Source of the DNA: Erythroxylum novogranatense
Taxonomy: Eukaryota > Streptophyta > Magnoliopsida > Malpighiales > Erythroxylaceae
Length of the DNA stretch: 64,000 nt
Direction: 5' to 3'
Assembly: GCA_029891385.1 (NCBI GenBank)
Contig: JAIWQS010000079.1
Coordinates: forward strand, 124,001-188,000
Positions 44,501 through 56,517 of this stretch are shown here, piece by piece. The stretch's first letter is position 1, and every line of letters starts with the position of its first letter. The position numbers and the translations under genes were made by a program. The notes under the pieces are model-generated. The model worked only from the letters and a program-made list of their open reading frames with translations. It did no database searches and was not told the DNA's origin.

Positions 44501-45568
44501 AGTACTTCAGTATACACTTAACTGCAGTCCAATGCTCCATTCCTGGATTAGACTGGAATCTACTTATTAGTCCCAATGTTTTACAGATATCCGCTCTAGT
44601 CCAAAGCATAACATATCTCAAATTTCAAACTACCAAAGCATATGGAATGTTATGCATGTGTTCAACTTGGGTCTTAGGTGCTTGCTCCTTTGAAAGTTTG
44701 ATTCCATATCTAGTAGGTGTAAAACCCCTCTTGGAATCTTTCGTGGAAAATTATTGAGCATGTTCTCAATGTAGGCTATTTGAGACAAGGCTATCAGTTT
44801 GTTCTTACGTTCCTTTATAAGTTTGATCGCTAGAGCATAGCTAGCCTCTCCTAAATCCTTCACTGAAAATTGTTTGTTCATCCATCCTTTATCTGTATAT
44901 AACATTCCTACATCATTCCCAATGAGCAAAATGTTGTCAACATATAGGATTAGGAAAATAACCTTACCTTCCTGTATCCTTTTATAGACACAAGGTTCAT
45001 CTAGGTTTTGTATGAACCGATAGATTTTGGTAGACTTATCAACCCTAATGTTCTAAAACCTAGACGCTTGCTTAAGTCCACAAATGGACCTCTGCAATTT
45101 GCATACCATATACTCATTACGTGGCTCAACGAATCCTTCTGGTTAGGCTGGCCATATATACGGTCTCCTCAAGATCCCCATTAAGAAATGTGATCTTGAC
45201 ATCCATTTTTCATATTTCATAATAAAGAAAGGCTGTTATGGCCAAAAGAATTATGATGTACTTAAGCATGGCAAATAGAGAAAAACTCTGCTCATAGTTT
45301 ATACCCTCGTTTTGAGTATAGCACTTAACTACCAATCTAGCTTTAAAAGTTTCTACCTTTTCATCAGATCCTCTTTTCCTTTTGATGATCCATTTACACC
45401 CTATGGTTTTTACACCTAGTGGTAGATATATATGGATCCAGACTTCATCGGTGTATATGGAATCTATTTCTGATTCCATTTCCTTGAGCCTTTTTTTGCA
45501 TCAACATCATTTATATCCCTTGTATAAGCAATGGGGACCATTTCTTCTTAGTCCGAGATGGAAATTAT
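44501..45568 (-). pseudogene. pol: CopB-2 reverse transcriptase
   Basis: Copia RT on the minus strand. The N-terminal block 45479-45210 has MESEIDSIYTDEVW, GCKWIIKRKRGSDEKVETFK, ARLVVKCYTQNEGINYEQSF and AMLKYIIILLAI; then QMDVKITFLNG. The catalytic motif at about 44930-44950 reads LYVDNILLIG, Asp to Asn at the second aspartate, which would abolish polymerase activity. 44929-44630 continues with WMNKQFSVKDLGEASYALAI. The 3' end stops at the LTR terminus at 44500, so RNase H is absent. The 5' end is cut by GypE. Confidence 0.9.
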
Positions 45569-45604
45569 TGTTGGGCCTCACTTGATTCCGAAGCCCAACC
45601 GTTT

Positions 45605-45620
45605 GCTCTGATACCACAAC
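45605..45620 (-). other. GypE primer-binding site
   Basis: Minus-strand GTTGTGGTATCAGAGC immediately follows the LTR end GGGGCTTAACA; the core TGGTATCAGAGC is intact. Confidence 0.88.
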
Positions 45621-48600
45621 TGTTAAGCCCCGTTTCCAGAACCCAAATCTTAAGCGGAACCATATAACGTGAGCGTACTCCAATGAAATCTCCTTAACCA
45701 TCATCGATATTTTTTTCATTCTCATAACTTCCCAATAATTTTCCTCACAATTTGTTCAATGGCGTGCCTACGTAAATTTGTCACAATACTCGAACTTGTT
45801 TCTCCTATTTGTGAACTGAATTTGGAGATCTAAAAATAAGGATTTCAATTTGAAATCTTTAAAGAAATTGTAGCTTTAAGTCTCTAGTTTACTTTGAAGC
45901 AAGAACCATATCAATCGGAGCTCTATAGATCAGGATATGCTTAAAAATCTAAAGTATATTCATTCCATCAAACTTTGAAAATTAACACCAAAAGATCCAA
46001 ATTTTTATGGAGCGATAGATACATGTCTTAGGAATAAATCTCCTTAAGAATCACTTCATTCAGAGGTCAGATGAGGAAGTTATGACCAAACGAATCCAAC
46101 ATGTTTGTGTCCTTACTCGAATTGTACATCCATTGGTGCAAATACCATAACTCTCACTAAGGGTGTTAGATTAACTTAGTTCTTAAACCATTAGAAATTA
46201 TACTTCTATATCTACAACTTTTGTGAAAACATTAAAATGAGATTTTGTCGTTTTGGACACAGTCTGTATGATTTTACACGGGTTGTCCGTGTAACCTTCG
46301 GGTGGAATGTGCTCTTGCACCAGAAACACAAGGCCCGTGTGATTTTACACGGGCAGGCCATGTAACCTTCGGATGACGCAAATTTTTCACCCCCAAGACC
46401 CCTCCAAAGGATCCTAAACCCATCCTAATATCCCCTTTCTACATAATCTTCCCAAATTCAACTCTTTCTAGTCCGATATCACTTCATAAACTCTAATGGT
46501 TCTGGAAACACGTCCTCTACGACATCCTAACTTGCAATGATCATAACTTTCAACTCCGATATCAAAAAATCACAGACTTTATATCGTTGCAAAGCTAAGA
46601 AGACAAGATACAACTTATATGAAGACAACGTTGTCGGATTCTACCTAGATCGATTCATATTTTACTTGGAAGTTAGAATATACATTTTTACCCTTATGAA
46701 AAACTTGGAATTTATCCCAACTTCACTTCCTCTATTACTTTGTTATTCAAAAAAATTCAACTTCCAATTGGAATTCATCCAACTCTCAGTCTCAATTCAT
46801 TTGACTCCTCATATTCATCAACATCTCATGCTCCAAAATATTCCTATCTTTCTTTTCCATATTATCTCACTTATATATATATAACAACAACTCATATTCA
46901 AAGTCCATCAACACAAGTGGATGACTTCTTCAAATACATCTAATTCCAACTCAACCATACACAAATTCGCATTTCAAAACCATGCACAAATCCATATTTC
47001 ATTAACATCATAAATTAAGAGTTTTACAAACTTTAATGGCATTTCAAGCCACAATACATTATCAATCTAAAAATTCACAATACAACAAAAGATACAAAAT
47101 CCCATAATTCTCAACATATGTGTAAAGTCTTATTTTACATCAATCCAACTTAAGATATAAATACCCATAATCAAACGAATGCCTTGACTTTCTCTCATCT
47201 GATCTCTTTCTCATCACTTGGAGATGGTAATGAAAGGAGGTGAGCTTAAAGCTCGTGGGTAACATGCTTATAACGAATAACAAGCAAAACCATTTAAAAA
47301 GTTCATTTTCATAGAAAATTCTTGTTGAATCCCAAAAAACATGTTTCTCAAAATTCTTATCATGTAATCAAAATCACAACAACACAATTCATGCATTTTT
47401 CAACTTGTTCACAATTCATAAACACATAAGCACATCAGAAATGGTTTGGGTGGATCCAAAACAAAATGTACTATTCATTTCCCCTAAGGGTCCTGTGTAG
47501 CCGTGAGCAGAACGTACTAACGCAATCCAACAAAATGGTCTTGTGAAGCCGTGAACTTATGGGAGTCTGCGAGGGAGATCCATGCTACTAGCAGGCAGGC
47601 GGGAGAAGCCTTTAGATAAGTGCACTTGACTTAAATTAAGAGATCACCACAAACCCACATAATATGTAATTCATGACTTGAAAACTAATTGCCCAAATGG
47701 CAACATTTTGCAAACTTGTCTTTCGTAAGCATGAAATAATTCATATGCATTTCCAAAACTCAATTTCATAAACATAAAATCCTTTCAAAATCATTTCCAT
47801 ATCACAATTCATCATCCAAAATTCATACACCAAAACATGTAGTAATTTTACAACCAAAATCATTTAATTTGGTGCATTACACCAAAAGTTATACTCTAAC
47901 AATTTACTTCTATCCAAAAATTGACATTCTTAGAGACTGAATTAAAATTCACTTCCTTCAGAAAAATTGTAGCCTTTTCTTTATAGTTTAATCCAAATTA
48001 AGAATCACTTCATTTATATTACTAGAGAAAAAGTTATGGCCAAAATACTTTCAAATGTTTCTAATCCAAGACTGCACATTAAACCCGACTTCCATTCAGA
48101 AATTGGAAGTTTTAGGTGCTAAATTGAAATTCAATTCCTTCATAAGATTTGTATCCCCATGTATCTATTTTAATTGTCCACAACAAACAACTCAATTAGA
48201 TCTCCAAAGATCAAGAATTTCTCAAAAGACTGAACCATGTTTAGAAAAATATCTAACTCATTTTGATTAAATCAATCTCTTTCAATTTAATCTAAAAAAT
48301 TATAAATTTCCCATTCTGATGAAAATAATTGTCTTAAGAATCCAACGCTTTGAAAACTAAATCAATCGGATGTCGGACGGAAAAGTTATAAACAAAAGGT
48401 TGAACAAGGGTCTGATTAGGGAGGAGAATAAGCAAAACAAAAGGATTTTTCATATATATAGATATATATATATAACAGAAATTTCAAAATTCATAACTCT
48501 TGTTCTAGAAATCCAAATTTGACAAATCTGGTATCCATGGAAAGCTCCAAGGAAGCTCTACAACTTCTATGAATAACTCAAAAATCAATTCCATCTCTAA

Positions 48601-49667
48601 AGGGTCAAAATTCACTCAAGTTTTTCGTCCAAAATTATGTAACCCTTAAAACAGTAACTCACTTCTCAAATTTCTATCTTTCAACTCCAAGGTCAAACAT
48701 ATCATATTTTATATCAATACAAAGATCAAAATGCAACCTACAACTTTAATGAAGGACAGAAAAAATCAATTTGGCCTCTAAGGGAGTCAAAAATCACATC
48801 AAAGTTTCTGCCCACTAATAATCACGCTAAACAGTAATAGCAACTTGTAAAAATCATAACTCCAAATTTCATGGTCTAAAAATTGCATAATTTACATCAA
48901 TGGAGATATCAAAGAGATATCAAAGCATAATCTAAAACTTTCATGAAGACTTTAAGAGCAAAAACAACCTCTATATAAATCAAAAATTCAGTCAAAGTTA
49001 CTGTCCGAAAACTATCATCTTGAACAGTAACACAATTTCTCAAATTCATAACTTCTCATCCCATTGTCCAAAAATTCTATACTTTATATCAATGTAAAGA
49101 TCAAAACACAAGCTAAAACTTTCATGCAGCACTTAAAGGCAATTTCAACCTCTAACTAGGTCAATTTTTCAGTCAAAGTTTCTACCAAATAATGTGTCAT
49201 CATATGTCACATCCAAACTTCCAAATTTCATATCTTCCAATTTCCACACTAAAAAATAACATATTACACATCAATGAAAAGATCAAAACCTGAACTACAA
49301 TCTTAAAGAAGACCTTCCAATGCAATTCAAATTCTAAGAGGGTCAAAAATTCAGTCAAAGTTTCTGTCCTTAATAAAAATTTTGACAGCATCTCCTCTAA
49401 ATTTTCACTGACCAAAACTTCAAACACCTACACAATTTTCCTGCACAACACTTCAATCATCCACATCCAAACACAAAACACAAAACACAATAACTCATCT
49501 TTTTATCAAACATAGACAAAACACAAGGAAACCCAATTGTCTTCTATTTCATCAAATGCTCATAAATTCATTCATACTTTTTATTCAATTATAAGAAATC
49601 ATACCATATTTCCTCATTTTATTTTTTTTATAATTTCTAATTTTCACAAAAAGTTTGGGGTCCAACA
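45621..49667 (-). repeat. GypE long LTR
   Basis: 4047 bp, minus-strand TGTTGGACCCCAAACTTTTTG to GGGGCTTAACA. It contains repeated modules with CATAACTT (inverted AAGTTATG) at about 46540, 48490, 48680, 48860 and 49045, spaced roughly 180-190 bp in the right half. Open frames such as 46537-46884 are not gene-like. Confidence 0.82.
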
Positions 49668-50310
49668 TACTTAATTCCACTAAACCACATTTTAAAATCC
49701 TACCAACATTAACATAATAATGAACTCCAAATAAAATAATTAATGTAGCAAGACCTCGAAATTATTTCAAATCATGCTTAACTCCTTCCAAAAATCAAGA
49801 ACGTTTTTCTAATCATGCAATTGAAGGAATTTGATAACACTTCCTTCTAGAAAAATGTTCATAATTGTCTTAATTTCCTAATTACACTAAAATCAGTCAA
49901 TTTGGTTCAAAAATCCAAAATTTATATCCCAAAACATTTCCGAACTACTCTTATACTGAAACAATATTCTGTACTCACTTCCAACTGAAAATTGATATTA
50001 TTAGAAACTGAATCAAAACTCAATTTTATTAGACAATTTGTAGCCCTATCTCTCTAGTTTAATCCAAATCAAGAATCACCTCATTCGGATAACTAGAGAA
50101 AAAGTTATCGATAAAATACCGAAGCATACTCAATGAACATGTTTCAACTTATAACTTCCAATATTTCACATATAACCCATCTTGTCCTAACTATCTTTTC
50201 TACTTCATTTCAAATTCAAGAATTCTTCTTTTATTTACACATGAATAATCTCCAAATTTTCTCATTTCATATTTCTAACTTCCAAGAAAAGTTTTGGGTC
50301 CAACAATTAT

Positions 50311-51797
50311 GCCTTCTCCTAATCCTAGACACCTATTTGGTTGTCTCACACCCCTCACACTACGTCTAGGCACTACGTGATGTTTAGGTTGCTCTTCTGA
50401 TTCAACTCTTGAATCCATTTCGACATCTTGTTCTTCTATAACAAAATCAACTCTTGGTTTGAATGAAATTGCTAACTCCTTGAGTACTACTTCACTTCTT
50501 CCTTCATGAAGTCTCACAAATTCTTCCTCCAGGAAGGTCACATTTGTCAACACAAATACCTTCCTACCTTGAGGATTGTAAAATTGTACCTCATGTACCA
50601 GAGAATATTCTACAAATAAGCATATTTCTGACCTTGGTTCCATCTTTATGGATTTAGGCCTTAAAATACGGGTTATGCAGGCCCAAGTCCTTAAGTGCCC
50701 CAATGTAGGCACTTGGCCAGTCCATAACTCCCTAGGTGTTTTAGGCACTGATTTTGATGGAGCAAAATTAAGAAGATAAGTTACTATTTGTATGGCATAT
50801 CCCCATAACGATTTTGGAAGGCTAGTTTAGGACATCATTGATCTTACCATTTCCAATATAGTCCTATTCAACCTCTCAACTACACCATTTTGTTGAAGTG
50901 TTCGAGGAGCTGATAAGTTAGAAATAATTCCATTGTCATTTAGAAATTTTTGGAACTCTCTAGATAAGTACTCGCCACTTTGATCTGATCGAAGTTGTTT
51001 TAATGGCTTACCTAGTTACTTCTCAGCTTCATCTTTGATTCTTTGAACTTTTCAAGGGACTCACTCTTTTTATGCATCAAATATAAATAACCATATCTAG
51101 AGTAATCATCTATAAATCTTATGAAGTATTCATAACCTCCTCTAGCTTATACGTTCATGATTCTGCACACATCAGAATGTACTAGGTCCAAAGTGGATTC
51201 AAATCTGTTTCCTTTGGAAGGAAATGAGGCCTTAGTAATTTTTTCTTTAATACAAGATTCACTGGTGGTTAATGGATCATTATCCAAGCCCGTAAGGATC
51301 CCATCCTTCACTAACTTGTCAAATATTTTCTGATTAATATGGCCCCTTCTTAGGTGCCATAGATATTTTGAATTAATGCTAGAATCATTGGATTGTCTTG
51401 GTGTTATTAATTTTGGGGTATTTAGTGAGCCAATCATTGGTTCTATAAAGAACAATCCCTATTTCATTATTGCATTATAAACAAAATCCTTATTCTCAAA
51501 TATTGAAACATCATTTTCAAAATATAAGGAATAACCATATTTTATTTAACAAAAAGCAGAAATCATGTTCCTTACAATCATTGGCATGTAATATACATCC
51601 TCCAAATATAACCTATGATCATTAGGAAAGTCTAAGATAATTACTCCCACTGATTCTGTCGAAACATAGGATCCATCTGCTATCTTGACTTGGAATTGAC
51701 TTTTAGGTAGTTGTTTTCTTTAATAGAACCCCGACAAAGAATTGAAAACAAGGTCAGTGGCTCCTAAATCTAATATCTAAGAATCAAATGAATCTAC
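50311..51797 (-). pseudogene. pol: CopB-2 protease and integrase
   Basis: The protease motif near 51755-51790 reads stop-ILDLGATD, in place of WILDSGATDH. The GAG-pre-integrase and first catalytic block are open at 51455-51147: YLWHLRRGHINQKIFDKLV, SCIKEKITKASFPSKG, LVHSDVCRIMNV, where CGPM is usual. The integrase C-terminal block is open at 50748-50311 with PRELWTGQVPTLGHLRTWAC, ICLFVEYS and VFVLTNVTFLEEEFV. The core between them (50750-51146) has stops. GypE cuts the RT side, CopA-2 the gag side. Confidence 0.88.
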
Positions 51798-53616
51798 TGT
51801 TAGAGTAGTGCCCTAAAGGCAATCCCTTTAGCGCTTTTTGTTCATAGTCATGCATGACTTTATGAATAAATAAAGAAAGGCATGTTTCATTTATTTGATG
51901 TTCTTTATAAATTGATATTGATCTTTAATCAAATTAATGAAGTCCATGATATATGACATAGCATGAAGGAAATTATGATGTGATCATAATCCCGAGATTC
52001 CTATCATGTGCAATTATGTCAAGATTCTAAATTTTCCTAGTCATATGATTAATGAGACTGGACATCATTAATCCCATGCACTAGATATGTCATACTCCTT
52101 GATTGGATCAAGCAAAGGATCTCGTAAACCGTAAATATGAGATATTTAGAGTTGACAAATGGATGCTTACTAGTGGTAGTAAGTTCATTGGATGACCCGC
52201 CATGAGATCATCACATGGATTTAATGTCAGTGGTAATCTCATCATAGCAATGGTGCAAGTATCCTTAGACTTGAGGTACTCAAGGATATCTTGGATACTG
52301 ATCCTATACTTTGACTCCATTCCTTGTGGCCTTCCAGAGGTTACTCATAGGATACTGCTTGGGTACAGTTTGAGGTATTCGAAGGTAATTGAGTAGCCAA
52401 TAAAGGATTCATCACTTCTATGAGAACAGAAGAGATACCCTAGCCTCTTGTCAGGATCATTACTTTAAGTCTCTGGCTAGAGCATGATTATGTCATGAAG
52501 AGTGTCTTCATGGACATATAAAGTAATGAGTCCTCTAACAGGAACTGATTTCACTTGGGCTAGACTCGGTCTGGTAAGAGTTGACATATTGGCCATACTC
52601 ATAACCAAGTGGGGTATAGGATGATGAAAGGACGAATTGCACAGTAATTGTCTATGGAAGGGTTCGTGATCCGTTCGTGATGAATTCATCAAACTGATTA
52701 CTTTCCGTCAATTGGGGTCATGATGTGTTGCTAGATACCGCCATGACTTTCTCTGATTAATTGTTAATCTAAGCGACCAACATAACCGGGAACCTAAAGG
52801 ATCACACGCATAAGAGTGACTCAGAGAATCTGTAAAATAGTAATTGGACAGAGTTCTAATTATGGAGAGTATTAGGATTAAATGGATCCCAATAGGATTG
52901 GGATATGTCCCATGAGATCGCGACATCAATATTGCTAAGAAAGGTTTTGAGTCGTTTCAAAGACCGGGGCCCGTTAGTCGGTAGACCGACCCGGTTGGAC
53001 TGGACCTTAGCATTTATATTCTAATTAATTAATTAATTAATTAATTAATTAATTAATATATATTTTAAGACATGTGATCGTTGAGAGAGGGAAGAGTTGA
53101 TAAGTTTTGACTTTTCAACTTATTACTTTAATCATTTAATGAATTAATGGCTAATATGACTTACACATGTCCTAAGCTTATGGAAGTATTTTTAAAGGTT
53201 AAAATACATATAAGAGGCAAGTGTGGAGGCTGCCGTCGATGGTCCTAAGGGTTTACAAAGGAGAAAGTTTGTTTCTTAAGAGTTAAGGAAAAGTGTTGGA
53301 AAAGTTTCAATTTCTTCTTCTCCAAAGGGCATCAACTTGTTTCTCTCTTCTCCAAGGCACAAGTGCAACGTCTGATCCAAGCTCTCCGTGACAGAGGTAG
53401 GGTCTAGCAGCTCTTATTCTGTTCTAGCTATTCCGGGTCAAAAGTGTTTGACTCGTTTGGGTTTTCGATCTCTGCGTGGATACCTTTAGAGATAGTCTCT
53501 ATGGCTATTCAGTTTGAGTTTTCATACCAACACCGGATTCTGGGTTTCGGAAGGTCCGGAATAAAATTTTTGTTTCGCTGCTGGAACATGTGATGTTCCT
53601 CCCGGATTTTCCTACA
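51798..53616 (+). repeat. CopA-2 5' LTR
   Basis: 1819 bp, TGTTAGAGTAGTGCCC to TTTTCCTACA. It carries an (ATTA)n microsatellite of about 40 bp near 53020-53058, where CopA-1 has (TA)n, and a donor-like CAGAG|GTAGGGTC at 53397. Confidence 0.93.
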
Positions 53617-53617
53617 G

Positions 53618-53628
53618 TGGTATCGAGC
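53618..53628 (+). other. CopA-2 primer-binding site (altered)
   Basis: TGGTATCGAGC starts two bases after the LTR end. CopA-1 has the canonical TGGTATCAGAGC. The CAGAG to CGAG change is identical to that in CopB-1. Confidence 0.8.
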
Positions 53629-55656
53629 GTGCCCGGTGTCGTGTATGAAGTTTTAATTGAAGCTAGATCATAAACCTTAATTGCTTGTGATGTTGTAGCA
53701 TGCATTCTGTTCAGATTTCGAATTGCTATAGAGATAGGGTTTTGAAATTTTTCTGCCCAGTATTGTTCATAACATGTTATAGAATATGTCTATGAATTTT
53801 CAGAATTTATCGATTTGATTTGATATAGTTTTGCTAATTAATTCCCTAAGGTTCCAGATGCTGTTTTGTGAAACACTCTGGACATGAGCAGAGTATAAAA
53901 TCGAGAATAAATTCTAGAAAATCTTTTTCTGGATTTTCCTTCACCTACATGTCTCTAAGGATGGAAATTGGATTTCAAGGTGATTGGATATTTATTCACG
54001 AATTTATTCTATACTGTTGGGAATTGTCGTGTCGATGAACATGATTTTGAATCGGCTTTGTTATTTTGGTTGACTGAGTTTTGATGGCCTAAAATCCTGA
54101 ACAAATTCAGGTAGCATGTTCAGAACATTTAATAACCTATGTAATTTTCTCATAATTTATTGAAATTGTTTCATTGATCATTTCGAGCAATGTCTGAACT
54201 GGACAGATTTAGTGAAAATTGTTGGGACTGCTTTTGCTTGGCTTGATTGAGTGTGCTTTTTAGTTCCAATGCCTTGCACCATTTTTAATGTGATTAAAAT
54301 GTGTTATCTTGATGTGGTATGATCGCCAAAGTGCATTGCTTGAATTTGTTTTTCCAAGAATTTTTGAATGCCGAATTGGTCACATTTGTGTCTCGTTAGT
54401 ATATTTCATTTTCTTCTTTGTTTTGGTCGTCACAATTTTTGTGACAAGTGCCGAGTAGTTTTGAGAGTGTATACACTAGCTTGAGATGCTTAGGTGATAA
54501 TTTGGGTGTTCCTAAATTATTTGGAAATCTTAGAGTTATGACTCATTTCAAGCTTTTCATATAGTTTGACTATTTAAGGCATTCATGAATCAACGAAGTG
54601 TTCATTGAGGCATCTATTTACGATATTACCCTAGGTATGATGGTATTGTGAATTGGAATTGCATGGATCGAGGAATTAGCCGATTAGAGATTTTAGCAAA
54701 TTTCCTGGATAAGGCGACTTGTGTATGGAATAAGTCGACTTGTTCAAGGTCTTAGTATAAGTCGACTTGTAGCACATTACAAGGCGACTTTGCATACGGG
54801 GCAGTGTATATAAGGCTTACTTGTTTCATACAAGTCGACTTGTGTGTAAGCAGAAGCATAAGGTGACTTGCATTCGATGAAAGTCCACTTGTGATATGCT
54901 CAGGTTGGATGATGGATGATTATAAGGATTGATTCAATTTGATTGATGAAACCTAAATCATGCCATATAGTCCTAGTGACTATGATATTTCAAACTGAGT
55001 CTAGAGTTTCTAAATCCTCCTCGTATATGAAAACTAACGCCTTCCATTAATATGGTAAGAACCAGAGTTCTTATAGGATGGGTTGTTGGGTAAACCCAAG
55101 CTCACTCTATACGGATATGTTCAACCATGAAAATATGATTTTCGATTAATGGGTTGGTTTTCACTCGAAGCGTTGGTTTGTTGAGTAAACTCAAGGTCAA
55201 CGTGGATAGAGGTGAAATTGGGTAGCATACATCGGATGTATGCGCATCAAAGAGTTGATACCCAATGTAAGTGCATACATCAACAAGTTGATAGACTGAT
55301 CGATAGTCAGTGTCTAAGATGTAATTGGTATATCCGATACCTACCGAGACATAAGGTGGCTTGTTGGGTAAACCCAAGGTCATTCTCAATGTCGGTTATC
55401 GATGATGCAATTGGTATGTTCGATACCTACCGATTGACCTAAGTTGCGGGCTTGTTGGTAAACCCAAGGTCATTCTTAGCAATATCGGATATGAACCCAC
55501 TAGACATTATGTCACTTTGTTTCTTTGGATTCAGAATGAGGGTTATGGATTCTATGAAACTGGTGGAGCTCTTTTTGCATATCATTCAAGTCCTTATGAT
55601 TATGCAGCTATTCTATTCTAACATTCTTCCTCTCTATCCGTGTAGGTTGTTTGAAA
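53629..55656 (+). other. CopA-2 untranslated leader
   Basis: Collinear with the CopA-1 leader. The palindrome array is decayed (54711-54890). Hairpins TTGGGTAAACCCAA lie at 55086-55099 and 55364-55377, the variant TTGAGTAAACTCAA at 55181-55194, and a one-base-shorter copy at about 55455. The acceptor-like tract ends at 55645. No conserved ORF. Confidence 0.8.
54711..54890 (+). repeat. Decayed AAGTCGACTT array in CopA-2
   Basis: Exact AAGTCGACTT at 54732, 54759 and 54832. Variants AAGGCGACTT at 54711 and 54781, AAGGTGACTT at 54860 and AAGTCCACTT at 54881. Same position in the leader as the CopA-1 array, but less regular. Confidence 0.85.
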
Positions 55657-56517
55657 ATGTCGTCAAGTGTGAATCTTCGCCGCTTATGGATTCCAACAAG
55701 TTAATCGGACCGAATTTTCGATTGGTAGTTAAGGAATCTAAGAATAGTTCTCGATCTCAAGGTCCGGATATATCCTAGATTTTTCGCTTCCAGATGCACT
55801 GTCATCGATGCTTCGATGATGATCGAAGGCATATAGTAAGCATCTAAAGGATGGTGACATGACTACTTGCATCATGCTTGCCTCGATGTCACCAGAGTTG
55901 CGAACAAAGACGAGTCCATGGATGCTCACACTATAATTTTTCATCTTAGGGAGCCGCTTGACGAGCAAGCTCGGTCCGAAGGTTCGAGACCTCAAGGCTC
56001 CTCTTCACCATTAAAGATGGCTCCAGGACATCTCACAGCAAGATGCCCTCAAGATGAATGGCTATATTGAGAGATTGGCCGTCTTAGGTTTTGCAATGGA
56101 TCATGAGTTAAGTATAGACTTAATTCGTTGGATTGTTCGACAGTTATGCACGATTAAGTGTTAAACTATTGGATGAACCAAATATCCACTACAATACCGA
56201 ATGATCAATCCGCCAAGACAATGAAGCGGAACTATCAAGAGTGATAGTAAGCAAGTGTTGGTAGTAGCTTCTTCTTCTTGAGTTCCAAGAAGAAAAGAAG
56301 AACCGAAAGAAGAAGAAGGCAAAGAAACCAAAGGAAACGCCATCAAGAAGAAGACCAAAGAAGTCACCGAAAGGAACTTGCTTCCATCATGTAAAGATGG
56401 CCATGGAGGCTTAATTGCAAAGTCTATCTCGAGTCGAAGGTAAGAAGGCATCGATGTCTCGACCGCCTGTGTTTGTATGTCATTGAAGTTAATATCATTA
56501 TCGATCACAACATTTGG
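55657..56517 (+). pseudogene. gag: CopA-2 gag remnant
   Basis: The ATG at 55657 corresponds to 7801 in CopA-1. Blocks LRNLRIVL (near 55735), SMDAHTIIFHLREPLDEQAR (55867-56070 frame) and a lysine-rich basic region (about 56280-56380) are recognisable. The zinc knuckle at about 56380-56430 is broken: CFHH is kept, then the frame is lost. Multiple frameshifts. Confidence 0.83.

Larger units (their letters stand above)
45569..50305 (-). mobile_element. GypE, collapsed gypsy LTR element (minus strand)
   Basis: Exact TSD ATTAT (45564-45568 and 50306-50310) in CopB-2. On the minus strand it consists of a partial LTR start (50305-49668, TGTTGGACCC), then a second, longer LTR (49667 to 45621, TGTTGGACCCC to GGGGCTTAACA), a canonical PBS (45620-45605, GTTGTGGTATCAGAGC), and only ~35 bp ending GGCCCAACA. 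So the whole internal coding region and nearly all of the other LTR are gone. No protein domain remains. LTR starts resemble GypG and, more distantly, GypX and GypF. Confidence 0.85.
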
